A stretch of 64,000 nt of DNA from Rubrobacter_D sp963840835 (GTDB lineage: Bacteria; Actinomycetota; Rubrobacteria; Rubrobacterales; Rubrobacteraceae): positions 274,303-338,302 of the forward strand of contig CAWJAM010000013.1 of assembly GCA_963840835.1 (NCBI GenBank), written 5' to 3'. The notes beneath the pieces were generated by a model. That model was not told the origin of the DNA, made no database searches, and saw only the letters and a list, made by a program, of their open reading frames with translations. The position numbers and the translations under genes were made by a program. Positions 32,669 through 40,644 of this stretch are shown here, in pieces. Positions within the stretch are counted from its first letter, which is position 1, and every line of letters starts with the position of its first letter.

Positions 32669-33235
32669 CTAGCGCACCCGCCGGGGCTGCTGCGCTGAGG
32701 CCGCTACCCTACGCATCCTGAATGCCTGAAGCACTGCTCCAACTCCCCCAATGAGCATGAAGATCGCCAAGATGAACGTTAGCGCCCCCACCCCGATCAG
32801 GGGGTTGATCACCAGGAAAAGTCCAAAGAGGATGCCTAGCACGGACAAGGCTCCCATGCCCCAACCACCTCCTTGCAAAGCGACTATCAGGCCCGCAGCG
32901 CCCTGAAGCATGGCCAAAAAACCCACCAAGATGACCAACCACGTAGAGGCCAGGGTGGTGCTCCACAGAGGGTTGCTGAGTATCGCCAAGCCGGCTATGA
33001 GGCACAGGATGCCGGCGGCTAGCTTCCAGCCCCAAGAAGAGGAATCTAGAAAGATGCCTACGATGCGGAAGATGCCCGCAATGAACAGGTAGATGCCAAG
33101 CAGCAGCACTAGGAAGAACAGTGAGGCTCCTGGGGCAACCAACAGGATCAACCCAAACAGAGCGACGACGATCCCTTCCACCAGGACCAGCCCCCAGGGC
33201 AGGGCTTCACCTCTTCCGCCAGCGTAACTACTCAC
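32669..33235 (-). CDS. HdeD/DUF308-family membrane protein
   Basis: A 188-residue protein with six evenly spaced hydrophobic helices in three repeated pairs. Each pair carries the family phrase G-x-L-x-L-x-A-G-x-x-x-L-x-x-P (for example GILCLIAGLAILSNPLW and GILFGLFLVINPLIG). HdeD proteins are linked to acid or envelope stress. AGGTGAGTAG-type bases precede the ATG. It could share a transcript with the AI-2E gene downstream, but a repeat copy lies between them. Confidence 0.82.
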   Translation of the reverse strand: MSSYAGGRGEALPWGLVLVEGIVVALFGLILLVAPGASLFFLVLLLGIYLFIAGIFRIVGIFLDSSSWGWKLAAGILCLIAGLAILSNPLWSTTLASTWLVILVGFLAMLQGAAGLIVALQGGGWGMGALSVLGILFGLFLVINPLIGVGALTFILAIFMLIGGVGAVLQAFRMRRVAASAQQPRRVR

Positions 33236-33324
33236 CTTCCACCTCCCGCTTGCCTACACTGAGTGGTCCCCATTATGGGCACGGAGTCCTCATTGCGGCC
33301 AGTATTCTCCCCACAGTCCATCCT

Positions 33325-33372
33325 CTCACCCTTATTCACCCAACCTCGTAGAAGGCTTATTCCACGAACTTC
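33325..33372 (+). repeat. Interspersed repeat copy R6
   Basis: Reads cttattcacccaacctcgta, then ttattccacgaacttcgcct. It ends where the hydrolase homology begins, so the hydrolase 5' end was lost at this repeat. Confidence 0.55.
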
Positions 33373-33384
33373 GCCTGTGCCCGA

Positions 33385-33994
33385 ACGTCGCGGCCACGGG
33401 CACACCCCCGACGTTGCTGGACCGATAACCTACGAGCTGATGGCCGCCGACACCGCAGCGTTCCTCGAGGCCGCGGGTACCGGAGCCGCGCACCTGCTCG
33501 GGTGGAGCGACGGAGCCGTGGTGGGCATGCTAGTCGCCCTGCGTCGCCCTGAGCTCGTACGCAAGCTCGTTGTGATTGGCCAGTACTTCAACTTCGACGG
33601 CGAGGTCCCGGAGTTCCGGGCGATGCTCGAGTACTGGGGCTCCAGCCTGCCCGAGGCGTTGCACGAGGTCTACGATCGGGTCTCCCCGGACGGACCCGAG
33701 CACTTCCCCGTTGTGCTAGAGAAGATGATGAGGATGTGGCGCGAGGAGCCTGACATCGCCCTCTCCGAACTCGCGGGGGTCCGTGCGCCCGTCCTGCTAA
33801 TGCAAGGTGACGATGATATCGTGAAGGTCGAGCACAGCGCCACCCTCGCGGCCACGCTCTCCGAAGCGCAGCTAGCCGTCATACCCGGTAGCTCGCACAT
33901 GGCGCCGCTGGAGAAACCCGACCTGGTCAACCGGCTCATCCTCGACTTCCTGAGCGACCATCAGCCGGAGAAGGTGATGTCGCTGCGCGGCTAA
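33385..33994 (+). pseudogene. Alpha/beta hydrolase lacking its N-terminus
   Basis: Homology starts in mid-domain at PERRGHGHTPDVAGPITYEL. The nucleophile elbow HLLGWSDGAVVGML, an Asp in LLMQGDDDIVK and a His in IPGSSHMAPLE are all present. The first strands and the oxyanion loop (HG motif), normally about 50 residues, are missing. The frame can be extended upstream through repeat R6 into Ser/Pro/Arg-rich sequence, which is not hydrolase. A truncated product could be made but should not fold normally. Confidence 0.65.
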
Positions 33995-34009
33995 AGCTTG
34001 GGAGTAGGC

Positions 34010-34100
34010 ATATTCACCCAACCTCATGGAAGTAGTGTTCTCCGTAGTTGGTAGTTGGACTTCCGCTTTACGGAGTTCCGAGAAGTTCGCATGTAGCATC
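34010..34100 (+). repeat. Interspersed repeat copy R7
   Basis: Reads atattcacccaacctcatgg, then ttctccgtagttggtagttg, then the inner hairpin acttccgctttacggagttc and gagaagttcgcatg. It shares the extended right half with R3. About 150 bases after it before the sulfotransferase hold nothing recognisable. Confidence 0.6.
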
Positions 34101-34256
34101 CCGCCTAATTCTGCCGCCACCGGCCGAAGAGCGCGAGGGTAGGTTCCGGTCAGTACCCAAGACGGGGTTCGATTTACCGCTGGGACGCGGTATTCTACTA
34201 TGGCCCAGAAACGGAATGTCCGGTGGAAGCGACCAACAGAGGATCTCTAGCCGTCC

Positions 34257-35279
34257 ATGAGCGACCCTTTCGTGTTGCGTTTGTGGCGAAAAGGACTGTG
34301 GCTTTGGCGAAGCGCCCGCGCCAAGTATCCGAAGCTGGCTACCTTCAGGCGTGGCGTGACGTCTGTGACCGTGCGAGCAGCTAGCCAGGCCCTCCTAACG
34401 GCACGCCACGGGGGGGCGGAGGCCAATAATGGTGTGAACCCAGCGAACATCGCCTGGATATTCTGCGTCGGCAGGAGCGGGAGTACGTGGCTGAGCAATA
34501 TGATGGGAGAGCTCGAGGGGCAGAAGATCTGGAGGGAACCGAAGATCGGCCAGCTCTTCGGGCAGTTCTACGCCAATACCCCGGCACGGAAGAGGCGATC
34601 GGCGAACTTCATCATGGGCGCCCCGACGCGGGAGGCCTGGATCTCCTCCATAAGGAACTTCGTCTTGGTCGGCGCGCGGCATACCTTTCCCTTCCTTCAC
34701 GCGGAGCACCACCTGATCATCAAGGAGCCCGGTGGCGGCGTTGGGGCTCCTCTGCTAATGGAGGCGTTGCCGGAGAGCAGGATGATCCTGTTGGTCAGGG
34801 ACCCGAGGGACGTGGTGGCCTCCTGGCTCGACGCCACGGGCGAGGGGGGCTGGCAGAAGCAGCGTAACCGACGTGACGGTGCGAAGCTCAACGGGAAGCG
34901 CAAGGCCGCGGCGGGAAATCGGCGGGGCGTCACCGTCCGGAAACTGGCCAAGAGGTATCTGAACAACGTGGAGTCGGCCAAACGGGCATATGATGAGCAT
35001 CGGGGCCCCAAGACACTGGTGCTCTACGAGGAACTGAGAGCCGACACTGCAGGAGTCATGAAACGCCTGTACTCGGACCTGGGGATAGAGATCGACGAGG
35101 TTCAGCTGGTGCGAGCCGTGAAGATGCACGCTTGGGAGCACGTACCCGAAGGTATGAAGGGAGAAGGCAAGAAATTCCGGAAGGCCTCGCCCAGAGGATG
35201 GCGCAAGGATCTGACCCCCAAGCAAGCGGAGATGGTAGAGAGAATCACCGCACCCATTATGACCGAGTTCTACGCCTGA
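34257..35279 (+). CDS. Sulfotransferase-family protein
   Basis: The PAPS-binding 5'-phosphosulfate loop is FCVGRSGSTWLSNMMGELEG (from about residue 69) and the 3'-phosphate loop is MILLVRDPRDVVASWLDATG. VLYEELRADTAGVMKRLYSD and a C-terminal WRKDLTPKQAEMVERI helix also match the family. Length is 340 residues. It transfers sulfate from PAPS to a hydroxyl or amine, probably on a glycan or lipid. It is monocistronic between two interspersed repeats. No PAPS synthesis genes are nearby. Confidence 0.8.
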   Translation: MSDPFVLRLWRKGLWLWRSARAKYPKLATFRRGVTSVTVRAASQALLTARHGGAEANNGVNPANIAWIFCVGRSGSTWLSNMMGELEGQKIWREPKIGQLFGQFYANTPARKRRSANFIMGAPTREAWISSIRNFVLVGARHTFPFLHAEHHLIIKEPGGGVGAPLLMEALPESRMILLVRDPRDVVASWLDATGEGGWQKQRNRRDGAKLNGKRKAAAGNRRGVTVRKLAKRYLNNVESAKRAYDEHRGPKTLVLYEELRADTAGVMKRLYSDLGIEIDEVQLVRAVKMHAWEHVPEGMKGEGKKFRKASPRGWRKDLTPKQAEMVERITAPIMTEFYA

Positions 35280-35282
35280 CGG

Positions 35283-35475
35283 CCCTTATTCAGCGGAGTG
35301 CGTGGAAGGTGCCAGCTTGTTGAAAAAGTCGGCATTGAGCCCGTTGCGACCGTAAATCGGGCTCGAAACTCCCCGAAATCGCTGTGTTTGGTCTCCGATC
35401 CGGGGTGAAAGTAGGCACAGAGGGACTTTTTCAACAGGCTGGTGCATTCTGAGAAGTCCGCATACCGATGGGGCC
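35283..35475 (+). repeat. Interspersed repeat copy R8, split by a hairpin MITE
   Basis: The left half is cttattcagcggagtgcgtg (35285-35304). After the MITE the right half continues as gcattctgagaagtccgcat. The MITE occupies the same internal position as in R3. Confidence 0.65.
35313..35441. mobile_element. MITE-like element M2 with 18-bp inverted ends
   Basis: The ends cagcttgttgaaaaagtc and gactttttcaacaggctg are inverted repeats with one mismatch. The 129-bp element encodes no protein and contains an inner stem gagcccg...cgggctc. Such ends are typical of IS elements with a cctgttgaaaaa terminus. Confidence 0.65.
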
Positions 35476-35657
35476 AGGGCTCATTCACGTCCCCGAATCT
35501 TTATGCACCACCACAACATGTAGTTCCCAACCGGATGGCTTGAGGGCCCGCAGAAGCCATCCTCGCGGCTCTGGAAGGGCGTTCTATGCACGATCCTGCA
35601 AATGGACTTCCGAGAATAAGCCTTTCTACAATATTCGCGCATAATGCCCTCCCGCCC

Positions 35658-35696
35658 TTGACAGATCAACATATCTTGGTCCATACTCCGACCAAG
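35658..35696 (+). promoter_or_regulatory. ars promoter with inverted-repeat operator
   Basis: TTGACA (35658-35663) and CATACT (35682-35687) are 18 bases apart. cttggtc (35675-35681) and gaccaag (35690-35696) form an inverted repeat across the -10, and an outer atcaa/ttgat pair surrounds it, the shape of ArsR-family operators. It precedes arsM, whose operon encodes an ArsR. Confidence 0.65.
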
Positions 35697-35719
35697 TAAT
35701 TTTGATTGGAAGGAGCTTC

Positions 35720-36577
35720 ATGGGCGAAGATGTGCGCGAGCGGGTCAAGGAGAGGTACGCGGGGGCTGCGCTGAAGGTTCTCGAAGGAACCGGCTCGGCC
35801 TCGTGTTGCGGGTCGGCGGGCGAGCGGGGTCTGGACTCCGAAGCGGTAGGGGTGGACTGGACCGGGGGCGGATACTCTGCCGAGGAGCTGAAGATGCTGC
35901 CACAGGCGGCTGGTGCAGCGTCTTTGGGGTGTGGCAACCCCACGGCGCTTGCCACGCTCTCGCCCGGTGAGGTAGTGCTGGACCTGGGCAGTGGGGGCGG
36001 CATAGACGTGTTGCTGTCGGCCAAGCGGGTCTCTCCTGGCGGCAAGGCCTACGGGCTGGACATGACCGACGAGATGCTCGAGCTGGCCGAGAAGAACAAG
36101 GACGAGGCCGGGGTGGAGAACGTCGAGTTCCTCAAGGGCGAGATCGAGGAGGTCCCGCTGCCAGACGATCACGTGGACGTGGTGATCTCCAACTGCGTCA
36201 TCAATCTCTCCACGGACAAGCCCAAGGTGCTCTCCGAGGCTTTCCGCGTCCTCAAGCCGGGTGGACGTTTCGCGGTCTCCGACATGGTGTTTTTGGGCGA
36301 CAAGAGCAGGCTCCCGGCCGAGCTTGTAAGGAGCATAGAGGCGTGGTCCGGTTGCGTCTCTGGGGCCCCGGAGAAGAACGAGTACGAGCGGCTGCTCGAG
36401 GAGGCGGGCTTCGAAGACGTCTCGGTGGAGGTCACCCACACCTACGAGGAGGAGTTCGCCGGGGCCTCCGGATGCTGCGGCGACACCGCGACTACTGCAG
36501 CGACTACCGCGGCGGCGGAGGTTCCGCTGGCCAGCGCCTTCATAAGGGGACGCAAGCTGGCCGGGAGGGCATCGTGA
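35720..36577 (+). CDS. arsM: Arsenite methyltransferase
   Basis: ArsM transfers methyl groups from SAM to As(III). The SAM loop is VVLDLGSGGGIDVLLSAKRV. The conserved cysteines are in SNCVINLS and EAWSGCVSGA, and there is a Cys pair near the N-terminus (SASCCGSAG) that replaces the first arsenic-binding Cys. Another CC pair occurs in a Thr/Ala-rich insertion (GASGCCGDTATTAATTAAAE). Length is 285 residues. The ATG has GGAAGGAG 5-6 bases upstream. It heads the operon under the ArsR-type operator and ends overlapping arsR (GTGA). Confidence 0.9.
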   Translation: MGEDVRERVKERYAGAALKVLEGTGSASCCGSAGERGLDSEAVGVDWTGGGYSAEELKMLPQAAGAASLGCGNPTALATLSPGEVVLDLGSGGGIDVLLSAKRVSPGGKAYGLDMTDEMLELAEKNKDEAGVENVEFLKGEIEEVPLPDDHVDVVISNCVINLSTDKPKVLSEAFRVLKPGGRFAVSDMVFLGDKSRLPAELVRSIEAWSGCVSGAPEKNEYERLLEEAGFEDVSVEVTHTYEEEFAGASGCCGDTATTAATTAAAEVPLASAFIRGRKLAGRAS

Positions 36578-36996
36578 GCACTGGGGAGCTCTGGGTCGTC
36601 GAGGAGAACGGCGCCCGCAGGAGTGCCTCCGAGGAGGGGGTGGATCGGCTAGTTGCCTTGGGCCGCGCCCTATCGGACCCTATAAGGGTGAGGATGCTCT
36701 CCATGATGGCCGACGGTCGCAGCTGCTGCGACTTCTCCGACTCCGGAGTCCCCGCCGAAGAGGGTGAGGAGGGCATCTGCGTCTGCGAGTTTGAGGAGCA
36801 CTTCGGCATGGGCCAATCGAAGGTCTCCTACCACGTCAAGAAGCTCAAGGACGCGGGACTGGTTAAGGAGGAGAGGCGCGGGAAGTGGGCCTTCTACTCG
36901 CTCGACAGGGAGGCCGCCGGGGCGCTGCTCGGCGAGGCGGCCGATCGCCTGCTCTCCGGTCCCGAGAAGCGGGGCGGGGGCGATGGCTGCTGCTGA
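36574..36996 (+). CDS. arsR: ArsR-family arsenic-responsive repressor
   Basis: The winged-helix DNA-binding part (LSDPIRVRMLSMMADGRS, then GQSKVSYHVKKLKDAGLVKE) is standard. Several cysteines could bind As(III): C51/C52 (SCCDF), C69 and C71 (ICVCEFEEHF) next to the recognition region, and a terminal CC pair (139-140). A GTG start overlaps the arsM stop. As the second gene it would repress its own operon through the inverted repeat at 35675-35696 and release on arsenite binding. Confidence 0.88.
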   Translation: MSTGELWVVEENGARRSASEEGVDRLVALGRALSDPIRVRMLSMMADGRSCCDFSDSGVPAEEGEEGICVCEFEEHFGMGQSKVSYHVKKLKDAGLVKEERRGKWAFYSLDREAAGALLGEAADRLLSGPEKRGGGDGCC

Positions 36997-38215
36997 GACG
37001 ACAGGATTCGCCGCGAGCCCTCGCATAGAGCCCGGCGTCCTCGACGCGCTTGTCATCGGCGCCGGCCAGGCCGGTCTGGCCGCCGGTTATCACCTCAAGC
37101 GGGCGGGCCTCTCCTTCGAGATCCTGGAGGCGAGAGGGGAGCCCGGTGGCTCGTGGCCGGGCTACTACGAAAGCCTCAAGCTCTTTTCGCCCGCGCGCTA
37201 CTCTGGACTTCCGGGCATGCCATTTCCGGGCTCCCCCGACCGCTACCCTGCCCGCGACGAGGTCGTGGGCTACTTGCGCGGCTACGCCGAGACCTTCGGG
37301 CTTCCCGTACTCGCGGGCAAGCGGGTCCTGCGCGCGGAGCGCGACGCGGGGTTCCGGCTGCTGACCGAGGACGGCGGGGAGCACCGGGCCCGGACCCTGA
37401 TCGCCGCCACGGGCTCCTTCGCCAGGCCCCACCGCCCCCGGTTCCCCGGCCAAGGGGCCTTCCGTGGCAGGATCCTCCACGCCGCCGAGTACTGTAACCC
37501 GGGGCCGTTCCGAGGGAAGCGCGTCGTGATCGTGGGCGGCGGGAACACCGCCGTGCAGATCGCCCACGAGCTGGCCGAGGTCGCCGAGATCACCCTCGCC
37601 ACCCGCGCCCCGATCCGCTTCATGCCCCAGGTCCTCCTCGGGCGGGACCTCCACTTCTGGCTCTCCGTCTCCGGCCTCGACCGCCTCCCGCTCGGGCTCC
37701 TCTTCGACGTCTCCGAGCCCGGGGGCGTCGTGGACGACGGGACCTACTCAGCCGCGGTGCGCTCTGGAAGGCCCGACCGGCGGCCGGTGTTCTCCCGCTT
37801 CACCGAGAGCGGCGTGGTTTGGGACGACGGGCGCGAGGAGCCGGTGGACGCCGTCCTACTCGCCACCGGCTACGGTCCAAACCTGGGCTACCTGGGGCCC
37901 TTGGGCGCCCTGCGGTCCGACGGCCACCCTGACCAACGCGGGGGGGTGAGCCGCGCGGTCCCCGGGCTCTACTTCGTAGGGCTGCCCTTCCAGAGCTCCT
38001 TCGCCTCGGCGACCCTGCGCGGGGTCGGCCCCGACGCCGCGCTCGTCGTCGCCCGGGCGCGCCGCCAGGTGGCCCGTAGCGCGACGGAGCCCACGGAGCA
38101 TTCCGCCTCTGTCACGCCGCCGGCGAGCCCCGACGTGTCGCCGGACGCCGCTCTTTGCCCGTCTCGCTCTACGCGATCGCCAGCCCCGGCCGGGAGGTCT
38201 TCGTCGACCCGATAG
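36983..38215 (+). CDS. ArsO-like flavin-dependent monooxygenase
   Basis: An FAD-binding GAGQAGLAAGYHLKRAGLSF and a second, NADPH-binding, GKRVVIVGGGNTAVQIAHEL flank the chain, with DAVLLATGYGPNLGYL near the C-terminus, the pattern of YczJ/ArsO-type flavoproteins in ars operons. Its ATG lies 14 bases inside the end of arsR. The C-terminal 45 residues after RRQVARSATEP are low-complexity and probably an extension. The proposed role is oxidation or other handling of organoarsenicals. Activity on arsenic is an inference from context. Confidence 0.82.
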   Translation: MAAAETTGFAASPRIEPGVLDALVIGAGQAGLAAGYHLKRAGLSFEILEARGEPGGSWPGYYESLKLFSPARYSGLPGMPFPGSPDRYPARDEVVGYLRGYAETFGLPVLAGKRVLRAERDAGFRLLTEDGGEHRARTLIAATGSFARPHRPRFPGQGAFRGRILHAAEYCNPGPFRGKRVVIVGGGNTAVQIAHELAEVAEITLATRAPIRFMPQVLLGRDLHFWLSVSGLDRLPLGLLFDVSEPGGVVDDGTYSAAVRSGRPDRRPVFSRFTESGVVWDDGREEPVDAVLLATGYGPNLGYLGPLGALRSDGHPDQRGGVSRAVPGLYFVGLPFQSSFASATLRGVGPDAALVVARARRQVARSATEPTEHSASVTPPASPDVSPDAALCPSRSTRSPAPAGRSSSTR

Positions 38216-38229
38216 AGAGGAGGCCCATT

Positions 38230-38652
38230 TTGGGCGAGAGAAAGAGGGTCCTGTTCCTGTGCACCCACAACTCCGCCCGCTCGCAGATGGCCGAGGGCTT
38301 GCTCAGGCACTTGGCCGGCGACCGCTTCGAGGTCATGAGCGCGGGCACAGAGGCCACCCACGTAAGGCCGCTGGCGATCAGGGCGATGGAGGAGATAGGT
38401 GTGGACATCTCGGGGCAGGAGTCCAAGACCCTAGACCGGTACCTGCAAGAGCCTTTCGACTACGCGATCACGGTCTGCGACGACGCGAACGAGGCGTGCC
38501 CGTTCTTCCCCGGGGCGAGAGAGCGGCTGCACTGGTCCTTCGAGGACCCCTCGAGGGCCGAGGGCTCCGAGGAGGAGCGCCTGGCGGTCTTCCGTTCTGT
38601 AAGGGACCGGATCAGGGATCGGATACAAGCAGAGCTGGGTAACGGAGGATAG
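38230..38652 (+). CDS. arsC: Arsenate reductase, LMW-phosphatase type (first copy)
   Basis: The N-terminal P-loop VLFLCTHNSARSQMAEGLLR has C11 and R17 of the CX5R motif. The resolving cysteine region is ITVCDDANEACPFFPGARER, so thioredoxin- or mycothiol-coupled reduction of arsenate is expected. The general acid Asp is in WSFEDPSRAEG. I use the TTG at 38230 with GAGAGGAGG upstream; longer frames run into arsO. Length is 140 residues. It is 2 bases from the second copy. Confidence 0.88.
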   Translation: MGERKRVLFLCTHNSARSQMAEGLLRHLAGDRFEVMSAGTEATHVRPLAIRAMEEIGVDISGQESKTLDRYLQEPFDYAITVCDDANEACPFFPGARERLHWSFEDPSRAEGSEEERLAVFRSVRDRIRDRIQAELGNGG

Positions 38653-38654
38653 CG

Positions 38655-39215
38655 ATGCGCAAGCAGAAGGTGCTGTTCCTGTGCACCCAGAACTCGGCCA
38701 GGAGCCAGATGGCAGAAGGGTTCCTCAGGCACCTGGCCGGGGATAGCTTCGAAGTCTACAGCGCAGGCATAGATCCCACGGCCGAGATCCACCCCTGCGC
38801 CGTCGAGGCGATGGGCGAGGTCGGAATAGACATCTCGGAGCAGTACCCGAAGGGCCTCAGGACCTACATGGGCAAGATGGGCTTCAACTACCTCATCATC
38901 GTGGGTGCCCGCGCCGAGGAACGCTGCCCCAAGACCTTCCCGGGGGTAGGCACGACTTTCTCGTGGATCTTCGAGGACCCTCGCCGCGAGGAGGACATAC
39001 CCTACGACTCCATGCTGGAGAGGTTCCGAGAGGTACGCGACCAGATCGAGCTCAGGATAAGGGACTGGCTAGAGCATCCAGAGGAGGAGCTTAGGAAGCT
39101 ACGCGAGGAGCGCGAGCGACGAGAACGTCTAGAGGCCTCACGAAGCGGGATCGGCGTATCAGACGGCGGTGACGAGAGGCCGACCCCTTCGCCCGCGCCT
39201 GAGGCACCAGCCTAA
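38655..39215 (+). CDS. arsC: Arsenate reductase-like LMW phosphatase (second copy)
   Basis: The CX5R loop is VLFLCTQNSARSQMAEGFLR (C10, R16), and the Asp is in WIFEDPRREED. The middle differs from the first copy: the resolving Cys lies in GARAEERCPKTFPGVG, and the pair CDD-x5-C is absent, so the electron donor may differ. There is a C-terminal coiled helix of Arg/Glu (EEELRKLREERERRERLEAS) and a Ser/Pro tail. Two different arsC genes in tandem are seen in some actinobacterial ars operons. Confidence 0.85.
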   Translation: MRKQKVLFLCTQNSARSQMAEGFLRHLAGDSFEVYSAGIDPTAEIHPCAVEAMGEVGIDISEQYPKGLRTYMGKMGFNYLIIVGARAEERCPKTFPGVGTTFSWIFEDPRREEDIPYDSMLERFREVRDQIELRIRDWLEHPEEELRKLREERERRERLEASRSGIGVSDGGDERPTPSPAPEAPA

Positions 39216-39292
39216 CTTCTGAGCACGCCGTCAGCGCGAAGTTTGCAGAACGCGGCTTCCCCGACGTTGGATGAATAGCGTAGGATGCTGCG

Positions 39293-39880
39293 ATGGCGCC
39301 CAAGCAAGAGGTACGAAGCTCGCCCGCGCTCGCGGCCCTGTGGGGTGCCCCTATCGGGTTGCTCGGCGGCCTGATCGGGTTGGGAGGTGCGGAGTTCCGA
39401 CTTCACGTGCTGGCCGGGGTGTTCGGCTACTGTGCCCGGCGCGGCGTAGCTCTCAACCTAGCCATAAGCCTCGTGACGGTCGTGAGCGCCCTCATCATCC
39501 GCGGCGGGACGCTCTCCCTAGCGCCCTTGCCGGTGCTGCTGCCGGTCGTAGTAGCCATGATTCTGGGGGCGGTGTCTGCGGCCTACGTCGGGACGGCGCT
39601 GGTACACCGCGTCTCAGAGCACCTGCTGGAGCGCGTGATCCTCGTCTTCCTGGTGGTGATCGGCACGGCGCTCATCGTGGAGGCCTTCTTGCCCCAAGAC
39701 GTGCCCGGCCTCCTGCCCGCCTACGGGGTCTCCATGACCGATCACCGGGTCGGAACTCTCGGCAGTCCCGGCCCTTCGTGTTGGCTCTATTCGCCCAAAG
39801 TCTTAGTGAGACTGTATGAAAAGGCCTCACACGCGGATCAATCGCCTCGGCATAAGGCGAATCATCGCAGCATATACTAA
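39293..39880 (+). pseudogene. TSUP (TauE/SafE) membrane exporter, C-terminally truncated
   Basis: The first half of a sulfite-exporter-family protein: GAPIGLLGGLIGLGGAEFRL (the conserved GxxxGxGG segment), ALNLAISLVTVVSALII and a third to fourth helix to about residue 145. The family continues with a second four-helix repeat, but here the frame runs into unrelated sequence and the IS5 remnant after 39745. It would have been the only candidate membrane exporter beside the ars operon and is broken. Confidence 0.7.
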
Positions 39881-40480
39881 CGCTTCCCCGCTCGCACATA
39901 ACCTCTCGTAGTCTTTGCTCATCCTCCTGTTCTGCTCGATCGAAGTGATCGTCGCCCGCTCCACCACCCACCTTCTCGGCAACACCAGAAAGCCCTTGGG
40001 GGGGCAGCATTTCTGCCAATCCACGGCCACGCTCTCTTTGGTCCATTCCCTCGCCCATCTCATCAACATCTCTTCTGGGGCGGCCTTTCGCGGGCGCTCG
40101 ACGAGATCCACGCTCCACCCCAGGGTCTTCTGCACCAGTCTGCGCCCTTGTCCTCTCCACGGTAGCCTGCGTCGAGCCACAGGTGAGAGAGGCGGGGGAA
40201 TTGCCTGTCCGCACGCCACAGTAGCGTCTTGATCCCCCCATAATCCACGACCTTGGTCCTGTGGACCTTCGCCTTGAGTACGAACCCCTCCGTGTCCAGG
40301 CCCGTGAGCCCGACGCGGGAGCGCGCGGCCGGGGGGCGGGCATCGAATCGACCCGCGCGGTCTGCAACGCACGGGCGCCCTTCGTCGGCCGTAGCGTACG
40401 AGTCCTCCGCGATGACGGCTTCGCGTCCGTCCTTGCCATAGAAGATGAACGAGTTCGCGGAGTGCGAATTCTCAACCACG
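39810..40480 (-). mobile_element. IS5-family transposase remnant
   Basis: Frames with FPRLSHLWLDAGYRGEDKGA, TEGFVLKAKVHRTKVVDYGG and RRWVVERATITSIEQNRRMS are parts of the same IS427-type transposase as at 27640-28529, but diverged and frameshifted. The left end gactgtatgaaaaggcct resembles that IS's terminal repeat. The right end is unclear. The N-terminal third is missing. Confidence 0.7.
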
Positions 40481-40644
40481 TTGAGCCCTTCGTGGATCTA
40501 GCGCCTGGCCGGCTCGGAGATCAGGTACTCGTACAAAAAATCGTCTTCACGACGCGCCCGTCGACCGATAGGGCTTCGTCGGCCTCGGCGAGCACCGCGG
40601 GCCGCGACGAGACCCCTCCTGGACCGCCCCGATCCCGGCACGCC

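Noticed and set aside
26877..35475. Classical integron with attC sites
   Set aside because: The repeats lack the paired R'/R'' boxes of attC and no integron integrase is present, so only a cassette-like layout is claimed.
36983..38215. Fusion of ArsO to a C-terminal functional domain
   Set aside because: The last 45 residues are low-complexity Ser/Pro/Arg and overlap the arsC leader; no domain is recognisable.
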